From contig OY969889.1 in the NCBI GenBank assembly GCA_963704335.1, positions 1,736,001 to 1,800,000 on the forward strand: 64,000 nucleotides of DNA, in the 5' to 3' direction. The stretch comes from PALSA-612 sp963704335 (GTDB lineage: Bacteria; Actinomycetota; Thermoleophilia; Gaiellales; Gaiellaceae). The position numbers and the translations under genes were made by a program. Positions 23,328-31,466 of this stretch are shown here, one piece after another. Positions within the stretch are counted from its first letter, which is position 1. Each line of letters begins with the position of its first letter. The notes under the pieces are model-generated. The model saw nothing but the letters and a program-made list of their open reading frames with translations, had not been told where the DNA came from and searched no databases.

Positions 23328-23819
23328 ATGACCGTCATCGACGAGCTGCTGGCCAACGCGGAGAGCTACCGCGAAGAGTTCCAGAAAGGCGACCTGGCTC
23401 TCCCGCCGGCGCGGCGGGTCGCCATCGTCGCCTGCATGGACGCGCGCCTCAACCCGTACGGCCTGCTGGGCCTGAGCGAGGGTGATGCCCACGTGATCCG
23501 CAACGCCGGCGGCGTGATCACCGACGACGAGATCCGCTCGCTCGCCATCTCGCAGCGGCTGCTGGGAACGAACGAGATCATGCTGATCCACCACACCGAC
23601 TGCGGGATGCTCACGTTCACCGACGAGGAGTTTCGCCGTCAGTGTCAGGAGGACACGGGGCTCAAGCCGCACTGGACGGTCGAGACGTTCGACGACCTCG
23701 AGGAGGACGTGCGCCACTCGATCGCGCGCATCAAGGCAAATCCCTTCATCCCGCACAAGGACAGCGTGCGCGGCTTCGTCTACGACGTCGCAACCGCGGA
23801 GCTGCGGGAAGTGGCCTAG
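23328..23819 (+). CDS. Beta-class carbonic anhydrase
   Basis: A 163-residue zinc enzyme that interconverts CO2 and bicarbonate. Zinc ligands are Cys36 in CMDAR, His89 and Cys92 in HHTDCGM; the Asp38-Arg40 dyad is intact. The short form is typical of the Rv1284-like clade. ATG follows GGGAGGTGTGCG. Its stop overlaps the end of the convergent phosphotriesterase-like gene by 4 bases. Confidence 0.92.
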   Translation: MTVIDELLANAESYREEFQKGDLALPPARRVAIVACMDARLNPYGLLGLSEGDAHVIRNAGGVITDDEIRSLAISQRLLGTNEIMLIHHTDCGMLTFTDEEFRRQCQEDTGLKPHWTVETFDDLEEDVRHSIARIKANPFIPHKDSVRGFVYDVATAELREVA

Positions 23820-24772
23820 CCCGCGTCGAAGAAGCGGCGCGGGTTCGCGATCATCAGCTCGTCGATCTGCTCGTCCGTGACTCCGGCCTCCAGCAAGGCC
23901 GGCAGGATCTTCGTCGAGATGTGCAGGTAGTCGGGCCGTTCGTGGGCGAACGCCGGGTCGCCGACCATGAAGTCGATGAAGCACGCGGCGTCGTGGGAAA
24001 GGTGGACGCGGTCGCCGTAGCCCTCCTCGAGCAGCTTGACGAGCGTGTCGACGCGCCGCTCGTCCGGGTTGAAGTGCGCGATGTTGAAGCGGTCGCAACC
24101 CAGCCAGGCCCCGGTGTCGGCGATCGCACGCAGGTAGGGGAGGTCGTTGCTGTCGCCCGCGTGGGCGATCACGGTCCGCGCCGGCTCGACGCCCGCCGAG
24201 GTCAGCGCCTCGAGCGCCGGCAGGCCCGTGCCCGCGGCCGCATTCGTGTGCACCATCACCGGCACGCCCGTCTCGACCGCCGCTGCTGACACGGCCGCCA
24301 GCACGCGGGGGATGTCCCCGACGATTCCGTGCCGCTCGACCGCGCACTTGATGAACGCGGCCTTGACGCCGGTGTCGTCGATTCCCTCGCGGATTTCGCG
24401 GACGAACAACTCGGCGATCGCGTCCACACTGCGGTAGCCGAGAAAGTTCGGCAGCTCGAGGAACGCGTACACGCCGGTGGCGACGATCAGGTTGACATCG
24501 ACCTCGGCGTTGATCCGCTGCAGGCGGGGGATGTAACGGCCGAGACCGTACGCCGTCGCATCGACGACCGTTTCGATACCGGCCGCCCGGACGGCGCGGA
24601 GCTTCTCGAGTGCGTCCGCAACCCGTACCTCCTCGTCCCAGTAGCGCGAGCCCCACATGTGCCCGAAGTTCTCGAGTGCCTCCGGCTGCATGACGAACAC
24701 GTGCTCGTGCATCAGTGTTCGGCCGAGCGCCGAGACGTCGACCGGGCCGCGCACCGTCTCGACCGTGCTCAC
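23816..24772 (-). CDS. Phosphotriesterase-family metal-dependent hydrolase
   Basis: A 318-residue TIM-barrel hydrolase. Metal ligands are complete: His22 and His24 in LMHEHV, carbamylated Lys142 in FIKCAVE, His175 in MVHTNA, His204 in VIAHAGD and Asp261 in LSHDA. Relatives include phosphotriesterase-like lactonases and the amidohydrolase Php. The active-site loops are not those of N-acyl homoserine lactonases in any obvious way, so substrate is open. GTG 24772 lies six bases after TAGGAT on the minus strand. Confidence 0.88.
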   Translation of the reverse strand: MSTVETVRGPVDVSALGRTLMHEHVFVMQPEALENFGHMWGSRYWDEEVRVADALEKLRAVRAAGIETVVDATAYGLGRYIPRLQRINAEVDVNLIVATGVYAFLELPNFLGYRSVDAIAELFVREIREGIDDTGVKAAFIKCAVERHGIVGDIPRVLAAVSAAAVETGVPVMVHTNAAAGTGLPALEALTSAGVEPARTVIAHAGDSNDLPYLRAIADTGAWLGCDRFNIAHFNPDERRVDTLVKLLEEGYGDRVHLSHDAACFIDFMVGDPAFAHERPDYLHISTKILPALLEAGVTDEQIDELMIANPRRFFDAG

Positions 24773-24778
24773 CCGGCA

Positions 24779-24784
24779 ATCCTA
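24779..24784 (-). promoter_or_regulatory. Leaderless -10 of the phosphotriesterase-like gene
   Basis: Minus-strand TAGGAT (24784 to 24779), six-base spacer, GTG at 24772. No ribosome site is visible. Confidence 0.5.
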
Positions 24785-24819
24785 AGGCCGGCCGGCGGGC
24801 CTATCCTGATCGGCAGGCC

Positions 24820-25167
24820 ATGGTGACCGCCGACGACGTCTGCGCCTTCGCGCGCATGCTTCCTCGGACGAACGAGGGGCTCGTGCGCGGCCAGGTGAAG
24901 TTCCGGATCGGCCGGATCGTCTATCTCTCACTCTCACGAGACGGCTCGACGATGGGCTTCGCGTTCCCCAAGGAGCTGCGCGAAGCTCTCGTCGAATCCG
25001 AGCCCGAGAAGTTCTCTCTACCGCGTCAGTCCGACATGCGCTACCACTGGGCTCACGTCCGGCTCGTCGCGATCGACGCAGACGAGATGCGCGAGCTCGT
25101 CGAGGACGCCTGGGCCTTCTGCGTGCCCAAGAGCGTGATCGAGGAGTACGTCGCCTCCCGGCGCTAG
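24820..25167 (+). CDS. MmcQ/YjbR-family protein
   Basis: A 115-residue protein of the YjbR-like fold: CAFARMLPRTNEG at the start, VKFRIGRIVYLSLSRDG in the middle and LVEDAWAFCVPKSVIEEY at the end. Members are called DNA-binding from structure alone; true role unknown. ATG 24820 is chosen by family length; the region upstream is shared with the divergent phosphotriesterase-like promoter. The next gene starts 18 bases after the stop. Confidence 0.82.
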   Translation: MVTADDVCAFARMLPRTNEGLVRGQVKFRIGRIVYLSLSRDGSTMGFAFPKELREALVESEPEKFSLPRQSDMRYHWAHVRLVAIDADEMRELVEDAWAFCVPKSVIEEYVASRR

Positions 25168-25184
25168 CTCCGCCGGGATACGTT

Positions 25185-26357
25185 GTGCGCGCTGTGGCTG
25201 GCGCGCTGCTCAGCGAGATTCGGGTCGTCAACTTCCGTAGCGCGCGCCGGCTCATGCTCCGACCCGGCCCGGTCTGCGCATTCATCGGCGAGCCCGGGGC
25301 GGGAAAGTCCAACGTGCTCATCGCGCTGCGTGCCCTGCTCGACCCGAGCTTCGACCTCTCGGCAACCGACATAACGTTCGGGGAGCTCGGGGTCTCGATC
25401 GAGGCGACGCTCGCCGACGGCCGCAGCATCTCGCTCGATGACCGCACCGGAGCACCGCCGATAGTTCACTTTCCGACGAGCCTGCGTGGCGGCGACCTTG
25501 TGTCGGCCACGAGCGATTCTCCGTCGGCGGAGGCGATACACGGCGTGATCCGAGAGGCGCTTGCACTCGCACCGGCTCCCCGCGTGGCCCTCATCCGCGG
25601 GCTCGAGGCCTGCGTGTCCGAGTTCTCGGGCGTCGTCTTCGCGATCGAGGAGCCGGAGCTGTTCCTCGCCCCGCACGCGCACCGGTATCTACGCCGGCTC
25701 ATCGGCCGCCTCGCAGAAGGCGGCAATCAGATCTTCTTCACCACGCACGCGTCGGGTCTACTCAGCCTTGCGGCACTCGACGAGGTGAACCTCGTCACCC
25801 GTGACGAGCTCGGCGTGACCGCTGTCGAGCGGTTACGCCCGATCCGCGTCGACGACGCGTTTCGGGTCATGTGCGAGTTCGATGCGGAGCGCTCCGAGCT
25901 CTTCTTCTCGCGGGCGGCGCTGCTCGTGGAAGGGATGACCGAGAAGATCGCCCTCCCGCTCGTGTTCCAAGCGCTCGGCCACGATCCCGATGGTGAGCAG
26001 ATCTCGATCGTCGAGTGTGGTGGCAAGACCAACATGCCGCTCTTCATCGAGATCTGTCGACGCGCTCGGGTCCCGTTCGTCGTCGTCCATGACAGCGATC
26101 TCCGGCCGGAGCGCGAGCCCTTGGAAGACAACTTGAGGATGAACGCGCTCATCCGTCGACTCGCAGGCCCGCGGCGTACGGTTGTCCTCGAGCCCGATTT
26201 CGAGGGCGTCGCTGACTTCCACGGCAGGGGGCCAAAGCCCGAGCGTGCATGGTCTCGCCTGGCGGACGCGGTACCGGACGACCTGCCGGAGCCGTTGGTG
26301 CGCGCCGTGAGGCTCGTGCTCGACGCGGCTCAGCCGCGCCCACTCTCCTACAGCTGA
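25185..26357 (+). CDS. OLD-type ATPase/Toprim nuclease-like protein (solitary)
   Basis: A 390-residue compact overcoming-lysogenization-defect-like protein. Walker A GEPGAGKS (35-42), Walker B FAIEEPELFLAP (about 152-163) and the H-loop TTHAS (186-190) make an SMC-like ATPase; the ABC signature is not evident. The C-terminal Toprim domain has LLVEGMTEK (Glu249) and VHDSDL (Asp303, Asp305). Class 1 OLD proteins are nucleases; some act in phage defence (GajA with GajB), but no UvrD-like partner is encoded nearby. GTG 25185 is used; GTG 25194 lies nine bases after TACGTT and is also possible. Confidence 0.85.
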   Translation: MRAVAGALLSEIRVVNFRSARRLMLRPGPVCAFIGEPGAGKSNVLIALRALLDPSFDLSATDITFGELGVSIEATLADGRSISLDDRTGAPPIVHFPTSLRGGDLVSATSDSPSAEAIHGVIREALALAPAPRVALIRGLEACVSEFSGVVFAIEEPELFLAPHAHRYLRRLIGRLAEGGNQIFFTTHASGLLSLAALDEVNLVTRDELGVTAVERLRPIRVDDAFRVMCEFDAERSELFFSRAALLVEGMTEKIALPLVFQALGHDPDGEQISIVECGGKTNMPLFIEICRRARVPFVVVHDSDLRPEREPLEDNLRMNALIRRLAGPRRTVVLEPDFEGVADFHGRGPKPERAWSRLADAVPDDLPEPLVRAVRLVLDAAQPRPLSYS

Positions 26358-26364
26358 TCCAGCG

Positions 26365-27228
26365 TCAGGTCAGGCGAAGCAGCCGGGCCGCGTTCTCCTT
26401 CAGCACGAGCGGCCGCACATCGTCCTTGAAGGCAGCCTGCTCGAAGTCCGCGAGCCAGCGATCGGGCGTGATGAGCGGGAAGTCGGAGCCGAACAGCACC
26501 TTCGTCTTCAGCTGGGTGTTCGCGTACTGGACGAGCTGCGGCGGGAAGTACTTCGGCGACCAGCCGGAGAGGTCGATCCAGACGTTCGCCTTGTGCAGGC
26601 AGATCGAGATGGCCTCGTCCTGCCAGGGGAACGACGGGTGTGCGAGCACGATCTCGAGCTCGGGGAAGTCGGCGGCGACATCGTCGAGGCACATCGGGTT
26701 GGAGTACTTCAGGCGCTGGCCGCCTCCGCCCTTGATGCCCGTTCCGATTCCGCTGTGGCCGGTGTGGAAGAGCGCCGGCAACCCTGCTTCGGCGATCACC
26801 TCGTACAGCGGGTAGGCGCTGCGGTCGTCGGGAAAGAACGCCTGGAGATTGGGGTGGAACTTGAACCCCTTGACGTCGTGGTCGGCGATCAGCCTTCGGG
26901 CGCGCTCTACAGCGTCCGCGCGTGCGGGATCGACGCTTGCGAACGGGATGAGGACGTCGGCGTTCGCGGCCGCGGCCTCGGCGATCTCCTCGTTCGGAAT
27001 CGGCGGAATGCCGCTCCGCGCCTCCCAGTCGACGGTGAACACGACCGCGACCATGCGCCGCTCGCGGTAGTAGTCGGCGACGTCGTCGACTGTGGGCAGC
27101 GCGCCGTCCGCGCCGAAGTACCGGTGCGCTGCGGCGCGTAGCTCCGCCGGCATCGGATCGTGTCCCGCGCGCGAGAGCTCGGTGTGGACGTGTACGTCGA
27201 TCGCGCCGACGGCCTCGAGGTCGATCAC
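26365..27228 (-). CDS. Amidohydrolase, ACMSD/gamma-resorcylate decarboxylase-like
   Basis: A 287-residue metal-dependent hydrolase or decarboxylase (amidohydrolase_2 family). The N-terminal metal motif is DVHVHTE, with further ligands His in LFHTGHSG, His in VLAHPSFP and Asp in LFGSDFP. Characterised relatives include decarboxylases of aromatic acids (gamma-resorcylate, ACMS) and lactonases. GTG 27228 overlaps the amidase stop. With an amidase upstream and a ThDP decarboxylase-like gene on the other strand, an aromatic-acid role is plausible. Confidence 0.83.
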   Translation of the reverse strand: MIDLEAVGAIDVHVHTELSRAGHDPMPAELRAAAHRYFGADGALPTVDDVADYYRERRMVAVVFTVDWEARSGIPPIPNEEIAEAAAANADVLIPFASVDPARADAVERARRLIADHDVKGFKFHPNLQAFFPDDRSAYPLYEVIAEAGLPALFHTGHSGIGTGIKGGGGQRLKYSNPMCLDDVAADFPELEIVLAHPSFPWQDEAISICLHKANVWIDLSGWSPKYFPPQLVQYANTQLKTKVLFGSDFPLITPDRWLADFEQAAFKDDVRPLVLKENAARLLRLT

Positions 27229-28562
27229 GGCGACACCGTACCCAGTTCGTCCTGCAGCGCCGCGCCCCACGAGAGGAGATCCCAGTCCGTCCCGGGCGGG
27301 CCGATGAGCGAGACGCTCGTCGGCAGGCCGCTCCGGCTGCCGACTCCGGTGGGGAGCGAGACTACCGGGAACCCCGTCCAGTCCCAGTAGTGCGTGAGCG
27401 AGAGGTCGTCGAGATCGCCGAACGGCTCCTCGTAGCCACGGCCGCGGAGAGGCGCAACTATCGGAATGGTGGGCTCGACGACGGCGTCGATCCGGTGCTC
27501 CGCGAACCAGTCGAGCCACGCGGCCGTGTCCTCGGCACGAGCGTTCTGGCTGGCGACGTACTCCTCGGCGGTCATCGCTCGTTGCTCGGCGTGCTCGAGC
27601 CGGGCGCGATTCGAGAAGCGGTAGTCGTCGCGGCGGTGCTCGAAGCGGCGGTGGTACGGGAGCATCTCCGTCAGCACGAGGTCGAAGAACTCGTCGAGCA
27701 CGTCCAGGCGGGCCGCCGGAGCAGGCGGCTCGACGCGCTCGCCGGGAAGCGCCTCGAGCGCGCGCGCGAACCCGTCGGCAACATCCAGGTCGAGCGCGGC
27801 GATGCGCGGAGAGATGGCGTAGCGGCGCAAGGCGCCCCGCTCGCGCGGGGGATCGGCACCGGCGAGCGCCGCGAACAGCGGCTCGCAGTCACCCACGGTG
27901 CGGGCCATCGGCCCGGCATGGTCGAACGTGGGCGAGAGCGGGACGATTCCGCGCAGCGAGACGAGCCCGCGCGTCGGCTTGATCGTCGACGTCCCGCACT
28001 CTGCCGAGGGGATGCGCAACGAGCCGGCCGTGTCGGTGCCCGTGGCAGCGGCGACCTGGCGGGATGCGAGCGCGGCCGCGGAGCCGCCGCTGGAACCGCC
28101 CGCCGAGCGTTCGAGTGCCCACGGGTTGCCGACCTGGTCCGTGGTCCCGCCGCAGGCGAACTCGTGTGTGTGCAGATGGCCGAGCAGCACCATGCCCTCG
28201 CCGGAGAGCCGCGCCCACGCGTCGCAGTCGCGCTCGGGCACCTCGTCGAGCACGCCGCTCGACGCGGTCAGCGGCTTGCCGGCTACGGCGTACAGGTCCT
28301 TCAGCCCGATCGGGATGCCGCAGAGCGCGGGCGCATCGCCTGTGGCGAGCCGCTCGTCCGCGGTGGAAGCCGCAGCGAGCGCGTCCTCCTCGTAGACGCG
28401 CGCCCAGGCATTGATCGAGTCGGGATCGCCGTCGTGGCTGTGTACGCCGTCGCGGGCTTCGATGCGTGAGAGGCACGACTCGACAAGCTCCAACGACGAG
28501 AGCGTGCGCTTTCCGAGCGCGTGGGTGGCGTCCTCGACTCCAAGATCGGCAGGCTCAGTCAT
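27225..28562 (-). CDS. Amidase-signature family hydrolase
   Basis: A 445-residue amidase. The Ser-cisSer-Lys triad is visible: Lys in IGLKDLYAV (about 88), Ser in GGSSGGSAAALA and nucleophile Ser in GTDTAGSLRIP. AS-family enzymes hydrolyse C-N bonds in amides, ureides or act as GatA; the lack of gatB/gatC neighbours and the diverged C-terminal half argue for a catabolic amidase. ATG 28562 follows GATGAT by six bases on the minus strand; a GAGGTGAG stretch could alternatively serve as a ribosome site. It is divergent from the MetE-like gene. Confidence 0.88.
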   Translation of the reverse strand: MTEPADLGVEDATHALGKRTLSSLELVESCLSRIEARDGVHSHDGDPDSINAWARVYEEDALAAASTADERLATGDAPALCGIPIGLKDLYAVAGKPLTASSGVLDEVPERDCDAWARLSGEGMVLLGHLHTHEFACGGTTDQVGNPWALERSAGGSSGGSAAALASRQVAAATGTDTAGSLRIPSAECGTSTIKPTRGLVSLRGIVPLSPTFDHAGPMARTVGDCEPLFAALAGADPPRERGALRRYAISPRIAALDLDVADGFARALEALPGERVEPPAPAARLDVLDEFFDLVLTEMLPYHRRFEHRRDDYRFSNRARLEHAEQRAMTAEEYVASQNARAEDTAAWLDWFAEHRIDAVVEPTIPIVAPLRGRGYEEPFGDLDDLSLTHYWDWTGFPVVSLPTGVGSRSGLPTSVSLIGPPGTDWDLLSWGAALQDELGTVSP

Positions 28563-28604
28563 GGCCCGATCATCTCACCTCGCCCGTGCTATACACGGCT
28601 GCGC

Positions 28605-29729
28605 ATGGCGTCTCGCACGACACCACCGTTTCGCGCCGATCACGTCGGCAGCCTGCTTCGCCCACCCGCGCTCTTGCAAGGACGAGAGGACCGCGCCGCG
28701 GGTCGGATCGACAGCGGTGAGCTGCGGTCGATCGAGGACGGCGCAGTCCGCGAGGCGGTACAGATGCAGAAGGACGTCGGACTGCAGCTTGCGACGGACG
28801 GCGAGTTCCGCCGAGCCTCGTGGCACATGGACTTCATCTACCAGCTCGGCGGAGTCGTGCGCCATCCCGAAGAGCGGCTGACGATCGAGTTCCACAGCGA
28901 CGGGGGCGACCTCGAGGCCGTGTTCTCCGGCATGCACGTCGAGGCCCCGCTCGGGCTCTCGCACACGATCTTCGGGGACGACTTCGCTTTTCTGCGCGAC
29001 ACGGTCGACGGCGCCACGCCGAAGCTCACGATCCCGTCCCCGAGCATGGTCCACTACCGCGGTGGGCGGGCATCGATCGATCCGGCGGTGTACCCGGAGC
29101 TCGACGCCTTCTGGGCCGACCTGACCGCGGCGTACCGAGAGGAGGTGCGAAGGCTGGGTGAGCTCGGCTGCTCGTACCTCCAGCTCGACGACACGAGTCT
29201 CGCGTACATGAACGATCCCGGCCAGCGCGAGTACGTCGCGTCGATCGGCGGCGACCCGGTTCACCAGCACGAGGAGTACATCCGCCACATGAACGAGGCT
29301 CTCGCCGGCCGGCCGGCCGGGATGGCGGTCACCACGCACCTTTGCCGAGGGAACTTCCGCTCGGCATGGGTCGCCTCGGGCGGCTACGACTTCGTCGCCG
29401 AAGCCCTCTTCAACGAGCTCGAGGTCGACGGCTACTTCCTGGAGTGGGACGACGAGCGCTCGGGAGGCTTCGAGCCGCTGCGCTTCCTGCCGAAGGGAAA
29501 GGTGGCCGTGCTGGGGCTCGTGACCACGAAGCGAGGGGAGCTCGAGCAGAAGGACGAGCTGAAGCGCCGCATCGACGAAGCGGCGACGTTCGTCGACGTC
29601 GACCAGCTCTGCCTCTCGCCGCAGTGCGGCTTCGCGTCCACCGTCGAGGGCAATGAGCTCACCGTGGAGCAGCAGGCGGCCAAGCTCCGGCTCCTCGTCG
29701 AGGTGGCCGACGAAGTCTGGGGCAGTTGA
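28605..29729 (+). CDS. MetE C-terminal-like methyltransferase (cobalamin-independent methionine synthase II family)
   Basis: A 374-residue TIM-barrel zinc enzyme lacking the N-terminal half of MetE. FRADHVGSLLRP opens the barrel; zinc ligands are visible as THLCRGN (His, Cys) and SPQCGFAS (Cys), with Glu in FLEWDDER. Proteins of this size include B12-independent methyltransferases and epoxyalkane:coenzyme M transferases, so methionine synthesis is not assured. TATACA upstream could be its -10. It overlaps the ThDP enzyme gene by TTGA, suggesting joint function. Confidence 0.82.
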   Translation: MASRTTPPFRADHVGSLLRPPALLQGREDRAAGRIDSGELRSIEDGAVREAVQMQKDVGLQLATDGEFRRASWHMDFIYQLGGVVRHPEERLTIEFHSDGGDLEAVFSGMHVEAPLGLSHTIFGDDFAFLRDTVDGATPKLTIPSPSMVHYRGGRASIDPAVYPELDAFWADLTAAYREEVRRLGELGCSYLQLDDTSLAYMNDPGQREYVASIGGDPVHQHEEYIRHMNEALAGRPAGMAVTTHLCRGNFRSAWVASGGYDFVAEALFNELEVDGYFLEWDDERSGGFEPLRFLPKGKVAVLGLVTTKRGELEQKDELKRRIDEAATFVDVDQLCLSPQCGFASTVEGNELTVEQQAAKLRLLVEVADEVWGS

Positions 29730-31333
29730 GCACCGTCCGAGACGCGACCTTCGACGTCTTCCGCCGGCGCGGGCTGACGACGATGTTCGCGAACCCCGGG
29801 TCGACGGAGGTTCCGTTTCTCACCGACCTGCCGGACGACATCCGCTTCGTCCTCGGGCTGCACGAGACCGCCGTGGTCGGGCTCGCCTCGGGCCTCGCGA
29901 TCGGCAGCGGCCGGCCGGCGCTCGTTCTCCTGCACACGACGGCCGGGCTCGGCACGGGGGTCAGCGCCCTCGCGACCGCCCGTGTCAACCGCGCGCCGCT
30001 CGTGGTCGTCGTGGGGCAGCAGGACCGTCGGCATCTCGCCCACGAGCCGTTCCTGGCCGGGAAGCTGGCCGGCCTCGCCGGGGAGTACCCCGTCAGCGTC
30101 GACCAGCCCGCCAGGGCACAGGACGTTCCGGCCGCGGTGGAGCGGGCGTTCCATGCCGCAGAGGCGAAACGCGGTCCAGCGCTGGTGATCGTGCCGATGG
30201 GCGACTGGGACGAGCCCGCCGACGAGGAGCGCGAACCGGCGGCCGCATTCGGGCCCGTCCTGCGCGGCACCGCCGTCGACCCAGAGGCTGTCGACGCGCT
30301 CGCAAAGTTCCTCGCGGAGGCGAGGTCGCCGGCGCTGGTCGTGGGTGCGGGCGCCGACGACCCGGAGACCTGGGCGGCGCTCGTCGAGCTTGCAGAGCGG
30401 CTCGTGGCTCCGGTCTTCCAGGAGTCGTTCGGAGGCCGCGCCGGCTTTCCGCAGGACCATCGGCTGTATGGCGGAGTTCTGCCGGCGGAGAGGGCGAGGC
30501 TGCGCGAGCGGCTGGAGACGTTCGACGCGATCCTCGTCGTCGGCGCGCCGGCGTTCCGTCAGGCGCCCTACGTGCCGGGCCGCTTCACGGCGCCGGGAAC
30601 GAGGATCGCGGTGCTCGGCGAAGATCCCGACGAGCTGCACCGGAGCCCAGCGGAGCTGGCGGTGCTCGCCTCGCCGGCGGTCGTCTGCCGTGAGCTCGCA
30701 GGTCGTGTGCCCGCACGCGAAGCCGAGGCGCCGGAGCCGTTTCGCCCCCCGCCTCCACCGTCGCCGCCCGCTCCGGGCGAGGCTCTCTCCGCGACCCACG
30801 TGCTCGCAGCGCTGGCCGAGCGGCTGCCGCGCGATGCGGTCGTCGTCGAAGAGGCGCCTGTCGACCGGCCGGAGATCCATGCTCGGCTGCGCGCGCGCGA
30901 GCCTCTCGGCTACCTCAGCGCAGCACAGGGCGGGCTCGGCTTCGCTATGCCCGCAGCCGCCGGCGTGCGCATGGCTCAGCCCCGACGTCCTGTGGTAGCC
31001 GTCGTCGGAGACGGCTCGGCCATCTACGGGGTTCCCGTCGTCTGGAGCGCGGCGCACTATGGGATCGGCGCGCTCTTCGTCGTGCTCTCGAACGAGCGCT
31101 ACGCCGTCATGGACCGCCTCGTGGAGCGCCACGGCGGCACCGGTCCCTGGCCCGCGTTCGCCGAGGTCGAGGTGGCGACGATCGCACGAGGCTTCGGCTG
31201 TGAGGCCCGGCGGATCACTGCACACGACGAGCTGATCTCGGCGTTCGACGAGGTCGTGCCGACGCTCGCGGATCGAGACGAGCCGCTGGTGCTGGATGTC
31301 CTCGTCGCGCCCACTCTCGAGTTCGCGCCGTAG
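29726..31333 (+). CDS. ThDP-dependent decarboxylase, benzoylformate decarboxylase-like
   Basis: A 535-residue thiamine-diphosphate enzyme with the three POX-type domains: N-terminal Pyr domain with FANPGSTEVPFL and catalytic-type Glu in LHETAVVGLA, a central domain, and the C-terminal PP domain with GDGSAIYGVPVVWSAAHYG and LSNERYA (Mg/ThDP motif). The NPGSTE signature is characteristic of benzoylformate decarboxylases (MdlC), which convert phenylglyoxylate-type 2-keto acids to aldehydes. TTG 29726 overlaps the preceding stop. It is followed by a hairpin. Confidence 0.85.
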   Translation: MSTVRDATFDVFRRRGLTTMFANPGSTEVPFLTDLPDDIRFVLGLHETAVVGLASGLAIGSGRPALVLLHTTAGLGTGVSALATARVNRAPLVVVVGQQDRRHLAHEPFLAGKLAGLAGEYPVSVDQPARAQDVPAAVERAFHAAEAKRGPALVIVPMGDWDEPADEEREPAAAFGPVLRGTAVDPEAVDALAKFLAEARSPALVVGAGADDPETWAALVELAERLVAPVFQESFGGRAGFPQDHRLYGGVLPAERARLRERLETFDAILVVGAPAFRQAPYVPGRFTAPGTRIAVLGEDPDELHRSPAELAVLASPAVVCRELAGRVPAREAEAPEPFRPPPPPSPPAPGEALSATHVLAALAERLPRDAVVVEEAPVDRPEIHARLRAREPLGYLSAAQGGLGFAMPAAAGVRMAQPRRPVVAVVGDGSAIYGVPVVWSAAHYGIGALFVVLSNERYAVMDRLVERHGGTGPWPAFAEVEVATIARGFGCEARRITAHDELISAFDEVVPTLADRDEPLVLDVLVAPTLEFAP

Positions 31334-31334
31334 C

Positions 31335-31350
31335 TTCGCGGTGCCGCGAA
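31335..31350 (+). terminator. Short hairpin after the ThDP enzyme gene
   Basis: TTCGCGG (31335-31341) and CCGCGAA (31344-31350) pair two bases after the stop. The 133-base gap that follows should also hold the promoter of the importer operon; I see no clear -35/-10 pair there. Confidence 0.45.
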
Positions 31351-31466
31351 CTTGCACGGGCGGTCGCGATGCAGAATGATTCGCACAATCGTCAACAATC
31401 CGCCGGTCGCGGCTTGATGGTCGGCCGGGCCGGATCGTCCAGCAACGGTCTACGAAAGGAGCAACG

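Noticed and set aside
25185..26357. Gabija defence system
   Set aside because: The neighbouring genes are a YjbR protein and an amidohydrolase; no GajB-like UvrD helicase is encoded nearby.
31334..31466. CAACAAT words before Liv system 1 and in the 49.06-kb repeat as a shared operator
   Set aside because: Only about seven bases are in common and the first site has no symmetry, so chance cannot be excluded.
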